From the NCBI GenBank assembly GCA_913058495.1, contig CAJXQC010000023.1, forward strand, positions 1 through 46,719: 46,719 bases of DNA. The letters are read 5' to 3'. Both the position numbers and the translations under genes were made by a program. This document shows, piece by piece, positions 7,299-17,010 of the stretch. Under the pieces are notes generated by a model, which worked only from the letters and a program-made list of their open reading frames with translations, was not told where the DNA came from and did not search any database. The stretch is from an uncultured Balneola sp. GTDB lineage: Bacteria > Bacteroidota > Rhodothermia > Balneolales > Balneolaceae. The stretch's first letter is position 1. Each line of letters opens with the position of its first letter.

Positions 7299-9557
7299 TC
7301 AGTTTTTCAAATTGTAGGTGCTACCAGATCCAGAAATTTCCGATTTTATAAACTCAAACTCTATACTTAGACCAGTTTCCTTAATTTTATTAATCACCAA
7401 ACTGGATTCAAGTTGTTGTAATAAGGTTTTTATTAAGGTAAAACCTAAACTCTTTTGATTTCCGATTGAAATTGTGCTTGGAATTCCCCTACCATTATCC
7501 ATTACTTTTAAAGTCAATTTATCTTGTCCTAAAAGACTCACTTTGATTTTTCCTTTATTCCTACCTTCAAAAGCATGCTTATAACTGTTTGAAACCAATT
7601 CATTTATAATTAACGAAAGTGGAATAGCCTGATTTATGTTTAATTCTACATCATCAATTTCAGTTTCAAGAAGAATGGATTTATTTGGCTTTTTTAGAGC
7701 ACCTTCAACCGAACCTAATAACTTGGTTAGGTAGTCTTTGTAGTTTATATTAGAGAAATTAGCAGACTCATATAAACTCTCATGAACCATTGCCATCGAT
7801 TTTATCCTCATTTGACTCGTAAACAATGCTTCTTGAGCTTGCTTATTTTCGATTTCATAGCACTGTAGCTGAAGCAATCCTGAAATAACAGCCAAATTAT
7901 TTTTCACCCTATGGTGTATTTCTGATAACAAAGTCTCTGAATGTGCCAATAACTCTTTGAGCTTCTTTTCATTATTTTTCTGAACAGAAACATCCTGTCC
8001 TGTTCCTAGTAAAAAAATTTCCTCTCCAGAATGCATAACGGAGGAATTAAACAAGTATGGAATCTTCTTACCCGTTTTATTTACAAGATTAGCCTCAATT
8101 GCTTCTGTTTTTCCTTCTATAACCCTTTTGAAATAATTCTCTATTCGTGCTTTATCTTCATTCAGAAAATGGTCAGTTGGTTTTAATTCACTAATCTCTT
8201 CTCTAGTATATCCAGTCGTTTCCAGCACATTATCATTCCAACGAATAGCTTCTCCCGAAGCGTTATACATAAAAAAATTAATAGGCAGTGAATTAATTAT
8301 ATCTTCACCTATTTTTTTTTCCGTTTTAAGTTCAGTTATATCTTGAAGAGCTACAACTGCTCCTTGTATCTCATTATTTTGATCTTTGATAGGTTTTCCA
8401 TTTACCATAATATGTCGAATAGGGTGCCCTTTTAATACAATATCAATTTCTTGATTCGTGATTTCTTTACCCCTTAATGCCTTAGAAATAGGGTGTTTGT
8501 CTTCAGATATTTTTTTTCTTTTCCCATTCTTTTCAACTACGTAATATGTTGCATCTCTATTTGGAGGCAATGAGGAACCCGAAAGCCCATGTAATTCTCT
8601 TGCCTTATCATTAAATATGGTAAGATTCTTATTCTTATCACAAGCAATAATTCCTGTGTTTATCGTTTCTAAAACATTTTTTTGAAAAATCTTTTCTTTA
8701 TTAAGCTTTCGCTCAACGGATCTCCTTATAGAAATATCTCGGGCGGTAGCATACCATTTATCATTATTTCTACTAATACTTATACTGAGATCTAATTCTT
8801 GCCCTTCTTTAGTTTTGAAAACCCCTTCCTTTTCAAATTTAGCGAATCCTGTATTCCCCTTCCACATATCAAAACTCTTCTTAAAGCTTTCCTCAGGAGA
8901 TAATAAATCAAAGAAAGATTGGTCTAATGCCTCTTTATCAGAATAACCAAATATTCTTTCGATTTCTTTATTCACATACTCAACTTCGAATGTTTCACAA
9001 TCTATGATGAACATTAAGTTTGTAGAATTTTCAAGAAATATAGCTCTCTGCTTTAGCTCCTCATTTTTCCTTTTTAATTCAAGCCTTGCTGTTACTTCTT
9101 TTGATAATGTTTCTAAAGCATCTTTTTGAAACTGAGAAAGTTTTTTATGTTCGGTACCAAGTACACAGATTGAGCCTATATTGTGCTTAGACTTACTTTT
9201 AATGTTGGCCCCTGCATAAAATCTCACATTTGGATCTGCTGTAACTAATTTATTGGACTTAAATCTTTCGTCTTTTGTAGCATCTTCGACAACCATGAAT
9301 CTATCTCTCTTTATCGTATGTGTACAAAAACTTTCTTTTCTGGGCATTTGTTCCAAATCCATCCCAAAACTGGACTTTGTCCACTGTATATCTTTATCAA
9401 TGAAATTAATCAGTGCATACGGTACGTCACAAATCTGAGCGGCCAATTGAGTTAAATTAGATAGTGCACTTTCTTCGTTAGGGGAAAGATTATGAATATC
9501 ATAAGAGTGTAAAGACTTAAGCCTTTCTTCTTCCTGATTCGATTTATTTTCTAACAT
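7299..9557 (-). CDS. GAF-PAS-PAS-PAS sensor histidine kinase (HisKA_2 type)
   Basis: A 752-residue cytoplasmic sensor kinase without clear membrane helices. Domain order is GAF (~20-165), PAS (~175-285), PAS (~290-410), PAS (~420-535), HisKA_2 dimerisation domain with EIHHRVKNN (phospho-acceptor His at 548 or 549), and an HATPase domain with NELVSNSYKHA (~652-662) and DNGRGIP (~690). This kinase type, with HHRVKNN in place of the usual H-box, is common in light, redox or general stress sensing. No response regulator lies nearby, so its partner is elsewhere. It starts at ATG 9557. The GAF domain resembles that of the kinase at 10628, suggesting shared ancestry. Confidence 0.9.
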   Translation of the reverse strand: MLENKSNQEEERLKSLHSYDIHNLSPNEESALSNLTQLAAQICDVPYALINFIDKDIQWTKSSFGMDLEQMPRKESFCTHTIKRDRFMVVEDATKDERFKSNKLVTADPNVRFYAGANIKSKSKHNIGSICVLGTEHKKLSQFQKDALETLSKEVTARLELKRKNEELKQRAIFLENSTNLMFIIDCETFEVEYVNKEIERIFGYSDKEALDQSFFDLLSPEESFKKSFDMWKGNTGFAKFEKEGVFKTKEGQELDLSISISRNNDKWYATARDISIRRSVERKLNKEKIFQKNVLETINTGIIACDKNKNLTIFNDKARELHGLSGSSLPPNRDATYYVVEKNGKRKKISEDKHPISKALRGKEITNQEIDIVLKGHPIRHIMVNGKPIKDQNNEIQGAVVALQDITELKTEKKIGEDIINSLPINFFMYNASGEAIRWNDNVLETTGYTREEISELKPTDHFLNEDKARIENYFKRVIEGKTEAIEANLVNKTGKKIPYLFNSSVMHSGEEIFLLGTGQDVSVQKNNEKKLKELLAHSETLLSEIHHRVKNNLAVISGLLQLQCYEIENKQAQEALFTSQMRIKSMAMVHESLYESANFSNINYKDYLTKLLGSVEGALKKPNKSILLETEIDDVELNINQAIPLSLIINELVSNSYKHAFEGRNKGKIKVSLLGQDKLTLKVMDNGRGIPSTISIGNQKSLGFTLIKTLLQQLESSLVINKIKETGLSIEFEFIKSEISGSGSTYNLKN

Positions 9558-10070
9558 TAGTCATTTTTTAATTCTCTCAAACGACATTGATATTTCGAAA
9601 AAAGTTCCCTAAAACATGTTATAAGAATAATATATTGATCAAATTTTTCTTATAAATGCTAACTCTACTATCTTTACTCGTCATACATCAAGTTTATAAA
9701 ATATTAAGTTTATGATTAATTTTTGATTATATAATTCCAATATATCCTAGCTTTAATCCTAAACTCAGGTCAGATTATTTAGAATTACTTAATAAGGAGA
9801 TGTCATGCTCAATTAATGACTGGGAACGTGTTCATAGTTTTCTACAAAGGAGGGAAGCACCTTGAGTTCGTAACGAAATATAACTATCAATCTTAAAATT
9901 TTTCTGGTTTCAGAAATAATTATCGGTAACTATACTCTAAAATCATTAAAATCCTGATTTAGAATTCCATTCATACTGTTCAGTCATGGAGTCTCAGAAG
10001 CTGCTACTCCTAATGTTACAAGCATGTTATCTATAATATATGTAATGTCTAATAATTTTATTTTCAATAA
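9558..10070. other. AT-rich intergenic stretch, no gene recognised
   Basis: About 510 bases upstream of the PAS kinase. No reading frame of useful length, tRNA or known RNA is seen. The segment at 9793-9880 is slightly more GC-rich and has a 21-codon open frame from 9801, without support from context. It may hold the kinase promoter. Confidence 0.5.
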
Positions 10071-10102
10071 AAAAGCCCGACTTCTTTCGAAACCGGGCTT
10101 TT
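10071..10102 (-). terminator. Intrinsic terminator after the cold-shock gene
   Basis: AAAAGCCCG (10071-10079) pairs with CGGGCTTTT (10094-10102). Read on the minus strand, a T-rich run follows the stem, placed 20 bases beyond the cold-shock stop. Confidence 0.85.
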
Positions 10103-10122
10103 GAAAATCATTGAATTAACGA

Positions 10123-10332
10123 TCATTCAAGAACATACACATCAACTGCGCTGAGTCCTTTGTCCGTTTCTTCAATTTTAAATTCTACAGATTCTCCATC
10201 TTTGATACCTTCGTTAAATCCAAGGTTCTCGATGTTGTTTCTGTGCATGAAAACATCTTTGCTTCCATTTTCAGGTGCGATGAATCCAAATCCTTTTTCT
10301 GCATCGAACCATTTTACTTTACCGTATTCCAT
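10123..10332 (-). CDS. Cold-shock domain protein (CspA family)
   Basis: A 69-residue single-stranded nucleic-acid-binding protein with one cold-shock domain. RNP1 is KGFGFIAP and RNP2 is DVFMHRNNIE; the domain starts GKVKWFDAEKG. I chose ATG 10332 (MEYGKVKWF), which gives the normal family length; the frame stays open to 10356 but would add eight atypical residues. It acts as an RNA chaperone in the cytoplasm, usually with a long regulated 5' leader. The AT-rich region upstream (10333-10440) leaves room for one. A terminator follows. Confidence 0.95.
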   Translation of the reverse strand: MEYGKVKWFDAEKGFGFIAPENGSKDVFMHRNNIENLGFNEGIKDGESVEFKIEETDKGLSAVDVYVLE

Positions 10333-10627
10333 TATAAAAATATAAATATTGCTCACATGTACAGATCGTATTCACAAAAAATTGTGAATTGTTATCATTT
10401 TCGGCTGTGAAAATTAAAAATTGTGTTTACAAACTAGAGAAGGGAAAACAAATACTGTACTAACTACTAAGAAATGCCGATACCTGACCTTTAACTTGCT
10501 TCCTTAAGGTCGCCTTTATTTGAACCAATCCCAAACGGCATACAATACGTAACTTGCTTTTACATGAGATAAATATTGTGTATGTGATATTTAAATCTCT
10601 ATTATGGGTAAATTAAGATAGGTTATT

Positions 10628-11821
10628 ATGGATACATCTAATATTTCGGGTAAGAATCGAGCTTCTTCACTTCTTGAACTTTCTCTGGACTATAATGAGA
10701 AGGATCAGGTACTGGCAAGGTTTTCAGAATTGATCTGCCATATTTCAGGGGCGCTGTACTCTCAGATCAATTTAATTGATGATGAAAATCAATGGACAGT
10801 CGCAGAGTGCGGAATGGAATTCGAACACATTCCTGTAGAGCAATCTATTTGCCATATCACGATAAGCAAAGAAGATATATATGAGATCAAAGACTTCAAT
10901 ACTGTAGAGAGATTCGAAGATCATCCATTTGTCGTTAATAACCCTTTCTTAGTTTACTACCTGGGGCTCCCATTTAAAGATGAAAAAGGGACTTTTATCG
11001 GCTCTTCTTGCCTGCTGCATACGGAAACTCTTGATCTAACCGATCAACAAATACATAGTTTAAAACTAGTCAATCAGCAGGTAGCTGATTATCTGGTCCT
11101 GAAAAAGAAAGCTAGTGTTCAATCAGATAAGCTCACTAAACAGGAAAAGCTGGTAACTAAAACCCGGCATGACATCAGAGGTCCCCTCTCCGGAATTATT
11201 GGATTTTCCAGCCTTTTGGAAACTGAAATTGAGGATAATAAAACCCTCAAGAACATTGGCATGATCAAACAATCTGCAAAAAACCTGTTGGAATACGCGG
11301 AAGGAAGTCTTCAGTACGAAATTGACAGGAAAGAAAGCGAGGTTGCCACTTCTGTATCTACAATCATTGACAGAGTAAGTTCTCTTTATTCCATGCAAAG
11401 CACATTAAAAGAAATTGATCTGCTTTTTGAAAATCAATGCACAGAAAGTTGCTCGATAAATACAATGGCATCCAATCAGATCATTAACATTATCGGAAAT
11501 GTAGTTTCTAATGCTATAAAATTTTCTCCTGTGGAAGGCTCTATTGAAATATCCTTTGGTAAAACTAAAGTAAAAGACGACAACTTCATTAAAGTTATCA
11601 TTGAGGATAACGGAACAGGAATTCCAAAAGAAAAACTGGAAGCCCTGCATAAACTCCAGTATGTACAATCTCAGAAAACAGATTCTGATATACAAGGATT
11701 TGGAATTGGCTTAGTGGAAGCACTTCGTTTATTAGATCAAAAAGGTGGTAATTTCTTGATCTCATCTGCCATAAATGAGGGCACAAAAGTAGAGTTGAAT
11801 TTCCCGCTTCAAGAAGAGTAG
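10628..11821 (+). CDS. GAF-domain sensor histidine kinase
   Basis: A 397-residue soluble kinase. The GAF domain spans ~20-155 (IDDENQWTVAECGMEFEHI is its core, close to the GAF of the kinase at 7299). A short helical linker leads to HisKA with H-box RHDIRGPLSGIIGF (His181) and an HATPase domain with N-box IGNVVSNAIKFSP, G1 box EDNGTGIP and G2 box GFGIGL. It has no receiver domain and no neighbouring regulator. It starts at ATG 10628. It is divergent from the cold-shock gene, sharing a 295-base AT-rich region that should hold both promoters. The signal is unknown. Confidence 0.9.
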   Translation: MDTSNISGKNRASSLLELSLDYNEKDQVLARFSELICHISGALYSQINLIDDENQWTVAECGMEFEHIPVEQSICHITISKEDIYEIKDFNTVERFEDHPFVVNNPFLVYYLGLPFKDEKGTFIGSSCLLHTETLDLTDQQIHSLKLVNQQVADYLVLKKKASVQSDKLTKQEKLVTKTRHDIRGPLSGIIGFSSLLETEIEDNKTLKNIGMIKQSAKNLLEYAEGSLQYEIDRKESEVATSVSTIIDRVSSLYSMQSTLKEIDLLFENQCTESCSINTMASNQIINIIGNVVSNAIKFSPVEGSIEISFGKTKVKDDNFIKVIIEDNGTGIPKEKLEALHKLQYVQSQKTDSDIQGFGIGLVEALRLLDQKGGNFLISSAINEGTKVELNFPLQEE

Positions 11822-11925
11822 GCGTTTAAAATAATATTCAAAATATAGTTAAGATTTTCGGATATAATCCTTATATTTAAAGCCTTTTTCGGATACGAAT
11901 TGAACGCAAAAAACATCCAAATCCA

Positions 11926-12084
11926 ATGAAACGTACATTTCAACCAAGTAATAGAAAACGCAAGAACAAGCATGGCTTCAGAGAGCGTATGTCTACAAAA
12001 AACGGACGCAAAGTAATTGCAGGCCGACGAGCTAAAGGTCGCCACAAGCTGAGTGTTAGTGATGAGCGAAAAGGAGCAAAGTAA
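11926..12084 (+). CDS. rpmH: 50S ribosomal protein L34
   Basis: A 52-residue very basic protein, too short for many gene finders. It reads [18 protein letters not shown] at the start, followed by [20 protein letters not shown], the conserved L34 body, and a short extra tail (DERKGAK). Its 3' end overlaps the start of rnpA by 23 bases in another frame. The rpmH-rnpA-yidC order is the standard bacterial arrangement. Confidence 0.97.
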   Translation: MKRTFQPSNRKRKNKHGFRERMSTKNGRKVIAGRRAKGRHKLSVSDERKGAK

Positions 12085-12493
12085 CATAACTGTTGCTCCA
12101 CCTCGTAGATTTACCTTACCAAAATCTCGAATCTTACGAGGTAAGCGAAATTTCCAGAATTTATTTTCCGGAACAGCGCTCATTAAATCACCATCGGTGA
12201 ACCTTCGCTATACTACGCTTAATCTTTCTGAGTGGGATTTTAAAATCGGATTTATCTCCCCAAAAAAAACAGGCAATGCTGTACAAAGAAATAATGCTAA
12301 ACGAGTCATGAGAGAATCATTTCGTCTAAATCAGCATGAAATCATTGATACCGTACAGGAACTGGGTATTGGTCTTCACTGCGTGCTCATTGCGCGCACT
12401 ACAAACCTCAGATTTGCAGAAGTTCAAACTCATGTAGTAACTATGATGGATGAGCTACGTAACCGACTGCTTTCTACAAAAAAAACTATTTAA
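12062..12493 (+). CDS. rnpA: Ribonuclease P protein component
   Basis: A 143-residue basic protein that assists RNase P RNA in tRNA 5' processing. The family signature is seen in the centre: [20 protein letters not shown], with the RNR-type motif RNNAKR and basic helix. I chose ATG 12062 over GTG 12053 or 12059 because it is the only ATG; all three place the start inside rpmH. The first ~20 residues (to [11 protein letters not shown]) are an extension before the conserved core. The overlap suggests translational coupling with L34. Confidence 0.93.
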   Translation: MSEKEQSNITVAPPRRFTLPKSRILRGKRNFQNLFSGTALIKSPSVNLRYTTLNLSEWDFKIGFISPKKTGNAVQRNNAKRVMRESFRLNQHEIIDTVQELGIGLHCVLIARTTNLRFAEVQTHVVTMMDELRNRLLSTKKTI

Positions 12494-12505
12494 AACCGCA
12501 GACTT

Positions 12506-14305
12506 TTGGATAAAAACACCGCAACCGGACTTGGACTGATTTTTTTAATAATGGTGGCTTGGTTTGTTGTAAGCATGCCCAGCGAAGAAGAACGTGCTGC
12601 ACAAGTTGCAGAAAGGGCAAGGCAGGACAGTCTGGCTCAAATTGAGTCTGTAGAAAATGAAGCTCAATCTCCTTCTGTAACTGATCAAACTCCGTCTCAG
12701 CCGAGTATCAGAGAACAGGCTTCTGAACGAGAAGCTGCTGCTCCACAATCGGGCATCTTCTCCAACACTGAGGCAACAGAGCAATCAGAATTTGTGGTTA
12801 CCACTCCGCTTTACACCGCGGTATTCTCAAGCAAAGGAGCCGGACCTGTTTCTTTTACGTTTTCAGAATATGACTCCTGGGCCGGAGCACCTTTCCAGTT
12901 GATCTCGGATTCAACAAAATCAGCGTATAATTTTGGATTTTTGACTACTGAAAATCTGAATGTAGACACCCAGAATCTTTTGTTTACCCAGATCACTACC
13001 GGTTCTTCTCTCACTCTTAATGAAGGCGATACCAGAGAACTCAAATATGCTCTTCAGCTCAGCGACGGTCGCCAGATTGTTTATACATATACTTTTTTAG
13101 CGGACACCTACGAAATCGACTTTGATGTTCAATTTATTGGTGTCAGCGATTACATTATTGGAAGAGCTGTAGATTTCGGCTGGACATCAAAGCTGAATGC
13201 TTCTGAAAAAGATAAAAAGCAAGAAGGCATCGATGCAGCTGCTTATGTTTATCTTGGGGAGGAACTGGAAAAATTCAAAGTTGATGAGCCTGGACGTCAG
13301 GAAGAAACTTTTAATGGAAATATTGACTGGTCAGCTACCCGCACAAAGTTCTTTACTCAATTCATTAAACCACAGCATCAAACAGAAAGTGCTTTTCTAA
13401 CAGGTGAAGTTACCGGCGAAAACGACGATCCGTTAACAAAGCATAAGTACACTGCTTCAATCACCTCTTCTATTCCCGATGATGGCGTTCTTTCTTATAA
13501 GCTCTTTGTTGGTCCGTTGAAATATTATGAGATCAAACAAGTAGATGAACATGCCTACGACATGGTTGAAGTTGGTTACAACTGGCTTCGCTGGTTCTCT
13601 GATCCCTTTGTTCGTTTTATTGTAATTCCTTTTTTCACATTCTTTAGTGGATTCATCAGCAACTATGGTGTACTGGTAATCATTTTTGCAGCTGCTGTAA
13701 AACTGGTTCTCTCCCCACTTACTTTTAAGAGTTACAAGAGTATGGCTGCAATGAGAGAACTTCAGCCTCAACTCAAAGAACTGCAGGACAAGTACAAAGA
13801 TAATCCGCAGAAGCAGCAGCAGGAAACCATGAAGCTTTATAAGAAGAATAAAGTGAATCCACTAGGTGGATGTTTACCTAATCTTCTTCAGTTCCCGATC
13901 CTGATCACACTTTGGAGATTTTTCCAGAATTCTATTCTGCTCCGCCAGGAAGAATTCTTATGGGCAAGTGATCTTTCAGCTCCGGATTATATTATAAACC
14001 TGCCTTTTTCTATTCCGTTTTTAGGTGATGCCATTGGTGGTTTTGTATTACTGATGTCGTTAGCAATGGTATTTCAGAGCAGATTAACCGGTGGTATGAG
14101 TGGAGGAGGCGGAAGCAATCCTATGGCTCAGCAAATGAAGGTATTGCAGTACATTTTCCCGGTCATGTTGTTATTCATTTTCAACAGTTTTGCTTCGGGT
14201 TTAAGTTTGTATTATCTGATCTTCAACGTGTTATCGATTGTACAGCAACTTTATATAAATAAAACGCTTGGGAAAGGGGAAGAAACAACACCTGCAAAAG
14301 CATAA
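12506..14305 (+). CDS. yidC: Membrane protein insertase YidC
   Basis: A 599-residue inner-membrane insertase. An N-terminal membrane anchor (GLGLIFLIMVAWFVV, ~8-23) is followed by a Gln/Ser/Glu-rich linker, a large periplasmic beta domain (~95-345), and five C-terminal transmembrane segments from ~365 on, including the conserved cytosolic hairpin (KSYKSMAAMRELQPQLKEL). The translation starts at TTG 12506 (MDKNTATG), the expected family start; no ATG is near. It inserts Sec-dependent and Sec-independent proteins. It lies 12 bases behind rnpA. The small yidD gene often found between them is absent. Confidence 0.97.
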   Translation: MDKNTATGLGLIFLIMVAWFVVSMPSEEERAAQVAERARQDSLAQIESVENEAQSPSVTDQTPSQPSIREQASEREAAAPQSGIFSNTEATEQSEFVVTTPLYTAVFSSKGAGPVSFTFSEYDSWAGAPFQLISDSTKSAYNFGFLTTENLNVDTQNLLFTQITTGSSLTLNEGDTRELKYALQLSDGRQIVYTYTFLADTYEIDFDVQFIGVSDYIIGRAVDFGWTSKLNASEKDKKQEGIDAAAYVYLGEELEKFKVDEPGRQEETFNGNIDWSATRTKFFTQFIKPQHQTESAFLTGEVTGENDDPLTKHKYTASITSSIPDDGVLSYKLFVGPLKYYEIKQVDEHAYDMVEVGYNWLRWFSDPFVRFIVIPFFTFFSGFISNYGVLVIIFAAAVKLVLSPLTFKSYKSMAAMRELQPQLKELQDKYKDNPQKQQQETMKLYKKNKVNPLGGCLPNLLQFPILITLWRFFQNSILLRQEEFLWASDLSAPDYIINLPFSIPFLGDAIGGFVLLMSLAMVFQSRLTGGMSGGGGSNPMAQQMKVLQYIFPVMLLFIFNSFASGLSLYYLIFNVLSIVQQLYINKTLGKGEETTPAKA

Positions 14306-14337
14306 TTGTTTCAGGATCTTTTTGCGATCGTTTCAGA

Positions 14338-14362
14338 AGGCTGATTATCGTATTTTCAGCCT
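14338..14362 (+). terminator. Weak terminator-like hairpin after yidC
   Basis: AGGCTGA (14338-14344) pairs with TCAGCCT (14356-14362), seven bp. It is followed only by a mixed AT stretch, so it may terminate inefficiently or be incidental. Confidence 0.35.
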
Positions 14363-14377
14363 CATAATTTTACCCGA

Positions 14378-15280
14378 TTGATAAAAAAATATCTCACAGA
14401 TCTAACACTTATTGGTGTTGCGGTAATCTGGGCTTTAAATTTCAGCGTTGTAAAAATAGCGCTCAATGAATTTGACCCATACAGCTTTAATGCTATCCGC
14501 TTTTTCCTTGCTTTCGCATTGCTGTATTATGCAGCCAAAAGAAAGGGTTTTTCCCTTAAAGTAAAGAGAGAGCACTTCTGGGCTTTGGTAGGTATCGGTC
14601 TTATCGGAAACCTCCTTTATCAAATGTTGTTTATAGTCGGAATAAACCTGACCAAAGCAGCTAATGCCTCGGTAATGCTGGGCACTATTCCGATTTGGGT
14701 GGCTTTACTTTCTCAGTTCTTTACAGACGAAAAACTTACAATTGTAAAATCTATCGGGGTATTCTTTGCCTTTTCGGGAGTTGCTATGATAGTTGCCGGC
14801 GGAAATAATGATATCTCATTTCAGTCTGAGACTTTTTTGGGCGATATAATTACTATTATTTCTGCAATTGTATGGGCTGTTTACACTATACTATCCAGAA
14901 AGTACTTGAAGTTTTATAACTCCACTCAGTTTTCTGCATTTATGGCTCTTATTGGATTTATTTGTCTTTCATTGATCGGACTCCCATCACTGATTCAAAT
15001 AGATTGGAGCTCTATTTCTCCAAAGGCTTATGGAGGTGTATTATATTCAGGCACGCTTTCTGTTGGAATTGCGTACTTAATATGGAACAATGGAATCGTG
15101 AAAATCGGTGCTGTTCGTACTGCTACATACCAAAATCTGGTACCTGTTCTGGGATTGGTTTTTGGAGTGATTATTTTGGATGAAGTACTCACCCTATTTC
15201 AATATATTGGTGCTCTTTCCGTTATTGCGGGCATCGTAATGGCAAGACTCCCTGTATCTTTATACAAGGTTAAAAATTAA
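14378..15280 (+). CDS. EamA/DMT-family transporter
   Basis: A 300-residue inner-membrane protein with about ten hydrophobic helices in two repeats of the EamA domain (~8-140 and ~155-290). Typical features are AVIWALNFSVVKIAL in helix 1 and IWAVYTILSRK at the start of the second half. Substrates of this drug/metabolite superfamily vary (amino acids, nucleotide sugars and others) and cannot be read from sequence. It starts at TTG 14378, with no earlier or nearby ATG giving the first helix. It is followed 12 bases later by the polysaccharide export gene and may share its transcript. Confidence 0.88.
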   Translation: MIKKYLTDLTLIGVAVIWALNFSVVKIALNEFDPYSFNAIRFFLAFALLYYAAKRKGFSLKVKREHFWALVGIGLIGNLLYQMLFIVGINLTKAANASVMLGTIPIWVALLSQFFTDEKLTIVKSIGVFFAFSGVAMIVAGGNNDISFQSETFLGDIITIISAIVWAVYTILSRKYLKFYNSTQFSAFMALIGFICLSLIGLPSLIQIDWSSISPKAYGGVLYSGTLSVGIAYLIWNNGIVKIGAVRTATYQNLVPVLGLVFGVIILDEVLTLFQYIGALSVIAGIVMARLPVSLYKVKN

Positions 15281-15292
15281 TTAAATTCATTT

Positions 15293-16999
15293 ATGTTTAA
15301 ACACTATTCCGCCAAAAATTTATTAGGGATTTTATTTCTTTTCATTTGTTCATCTTTTCTGAATGCACAAAATAATGGGAATCAGCAAGAAGATGGTTTC
15401 AATATCGATTTATCCGATGTCTTTGGAGGTTTTTATTATACAGATCCTCTTAGTGTGCAACTTGCTTCCAGAATTAATCCCATTGAAGCTTCTCTGGATC
15501 TGGAAAATTATGTTTTAGGTGTAAATGACCTGATCTCCATAAAAATAGATGGAGCTCAGTCTCTTTTTCTACGTGGACTATTAGTCAATCCTCAGGGAGA
15601 TGTAACCCTGCCCGTTGTTGGACCTGTAAATATAAATGGGCTTTCTATTTCAGAAAGTGAGAAAAAAATTGAAGAAGCTACTGCTCCCCATTTAAAAAAT
15701 GCATCTGTAACAATAACTATAGATAGCCCAAGACCGGTAATTTATCATGTAACCGGAGGTGTTCCCTATCCGGGTAAATATTTAACCTATCCACAATCAC
15801 GGGTTGATCAGGCCATCTTTTCTTCTGTTACTTCCGGGAACAGAGATCTTTCCAAGTCTATCCCTAATTCCAGTGATTTTCTTACAAATGATAATTACTC
15901 ATTCAGATCAATTAAAATTTATCACTCTGACGGTACAGAATCGGAAGCAGATCTTGTTAAATATTTTAGAACAGGAAGTCTGAAAAGTAATCCTTTTGTT
16001 AAGCACGGAGATCTAATTAACATTATTCCCACTAATCGTGAGACTCCAAAAGTCAGTATTTCGGGAGCTGTAAAAGCAGATTATGAATTCGAATATAAAA
16101 AAGGAGATACTCCTTCTCTCATTCTAGAATTTGGTGGAGGGTTTGAAGAAACCGCTGATACTACTAAGCTTTTTGTATACAGAAGAGCTGTTAACGGAAT
16201 TGAGCAGATTGTTGTAAAGCCTGAAGACTGGGATTCTTTTAACTTATTGCCAAACGACAGAGTGGTTGCTCCATTCGGAGATGAATTTGATGCCTCTGCT
16301 TCAGCCTGGGTATACGGAGAAGTAAGTATTCCCGGAAACTTCCCGGTTGAAAGTGGGTCAACAACAGCATTGGAACTGTTGCAAACCGCAGGTGGACTTT
16401 CTCCCGAAGCACTACCAGCTGCAGCTTATCTGGTCAGAAGTGGTGGGCAGAAAAATGAGATCCCAAATCAGTTTAATGCTGATTTAATGAAGAGAACATC
16501 CGATCAATATCTACAAGGCCTTGAATATCTGGATGCTGAAACCAGACTTTCAAAAAACAAGGTATATATTGATCTTTCCGATGATTCTCAGCTTCAGGGT
16601 CTTAAAATTTTTGACGGAGACCGTCTTTATATTCCCAAAGATGATCAAACTATTTTCGTTTTCGGACAGGTTAACAATCCCGGATATTTTGGATACTCGG
16701 GCACCAAAACTGTAAATGAGTATATCACTCAGGCCGGTGGGTTTGCCCTTTCTGCAGATAAGGACAGGATCTTTATTTTGAAAGCAGGGAATGCAACCTG
16801 GTTTAAAGTTGGAGATACTGATTTGAGCTCCGGTGACAAGATCTTTATAGATCGTCAACCGGTTGAAGAACTTAATGCGAAAAGAGCTTACGATATTCAG
16901 AAACAGCAACTCAGAAATCAAAGAACACAATTGATCATGACTGCTATTACAACGATCACAGGCATAATTACTACTTATGTAGCTGTAAGAAGACTCTAA
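15293..16999 (+). CDS. Outer-membrane polysaccharide export protein (Wza-like, SLBB)
   Basis: A 568-residue exported protein. A signal peptide (~1-25, ending FLNAQ) is followed by the polysaccharide export domain (~70-150: YVLGVNDLISIKIDG, VNPQGDVTLPVVGPV) and several SLBB-type domains (~155-210, ~250-290, ~335-380, ~455-500; for instance VYGEVSIPGNFPVESG and VFGQVNNPGYFGYSG). The last ~25 residues are a hydrophobic or amphipathic helix (IMTAITTITGIITTYVAV), in the place where Wza forms its outer-membrane barrel. No lipobox cysteine is present. It opens the exopolysaccharide locus and would conduct the polymer across the outer membrane. Confidence 0.9.
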   Translation: MFKHYSAKNLLGILFLFICSSFLNAQNNGNQQEDGFNIDLSDVFGGFYYTDPLSVQLASRINPIEASLDLENYVLGVNDLISIKIDGAQSLFLRGLLVNPQGDVTLPVVGPVNINGLSISESEKKIEEATAPHLKNASVTITIDSPRPVIYHVTGGVPYPGKYLTYPQSRVDQAIFSSVTSGNRDLSKSIPNSSDFLTNDNYSFRSIKIYHSDGTESEADLVKYFRTGSLKSNPFVKHGDLINIIPTNRETPKVSISGAVKADYEFEYKKGDTPSLILEFGGGFEETADTTKLFVYRRAVNGIEQIVVKPEDWDSFNLLPNDRVVAPFGDEFDASASAWVYGEVSIPGNFPVESGSTTALELLQTAGGLSPEALPAAAYLVRSGGQKNEIPNQFNADLMKRTSDQYLQGLEYLDAETRLSKNKVYIDLSDDSQLQGLKIFDGDRLYIPKDDQTIFVFGQVNNPGYFGYSGTKTVNEYITQAGGFALSADKDRIFILKAGNATWFKVGDTDLSSGDKIFIDRQPVEELNAKRAYDIQKQQLRNQRTQLIMTAITTITGIITTYVAVRRL

Positions 17000-17010
17000 T
17001 TTCTTTTTGG

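Noticed and set aside
9793-9880. Possible small gene or RNA in the gap before the PAS kinase
   Set aside because: Only a 21-codon frame with no motif or context; no tRNA, SRP or 6S-like structure could be read.
10333-10356. Longer start for the cold-shock gene
   Set aside because: The extra residues (MSNIYIFI) are atypical, and the domain begins right after ATG 10332.
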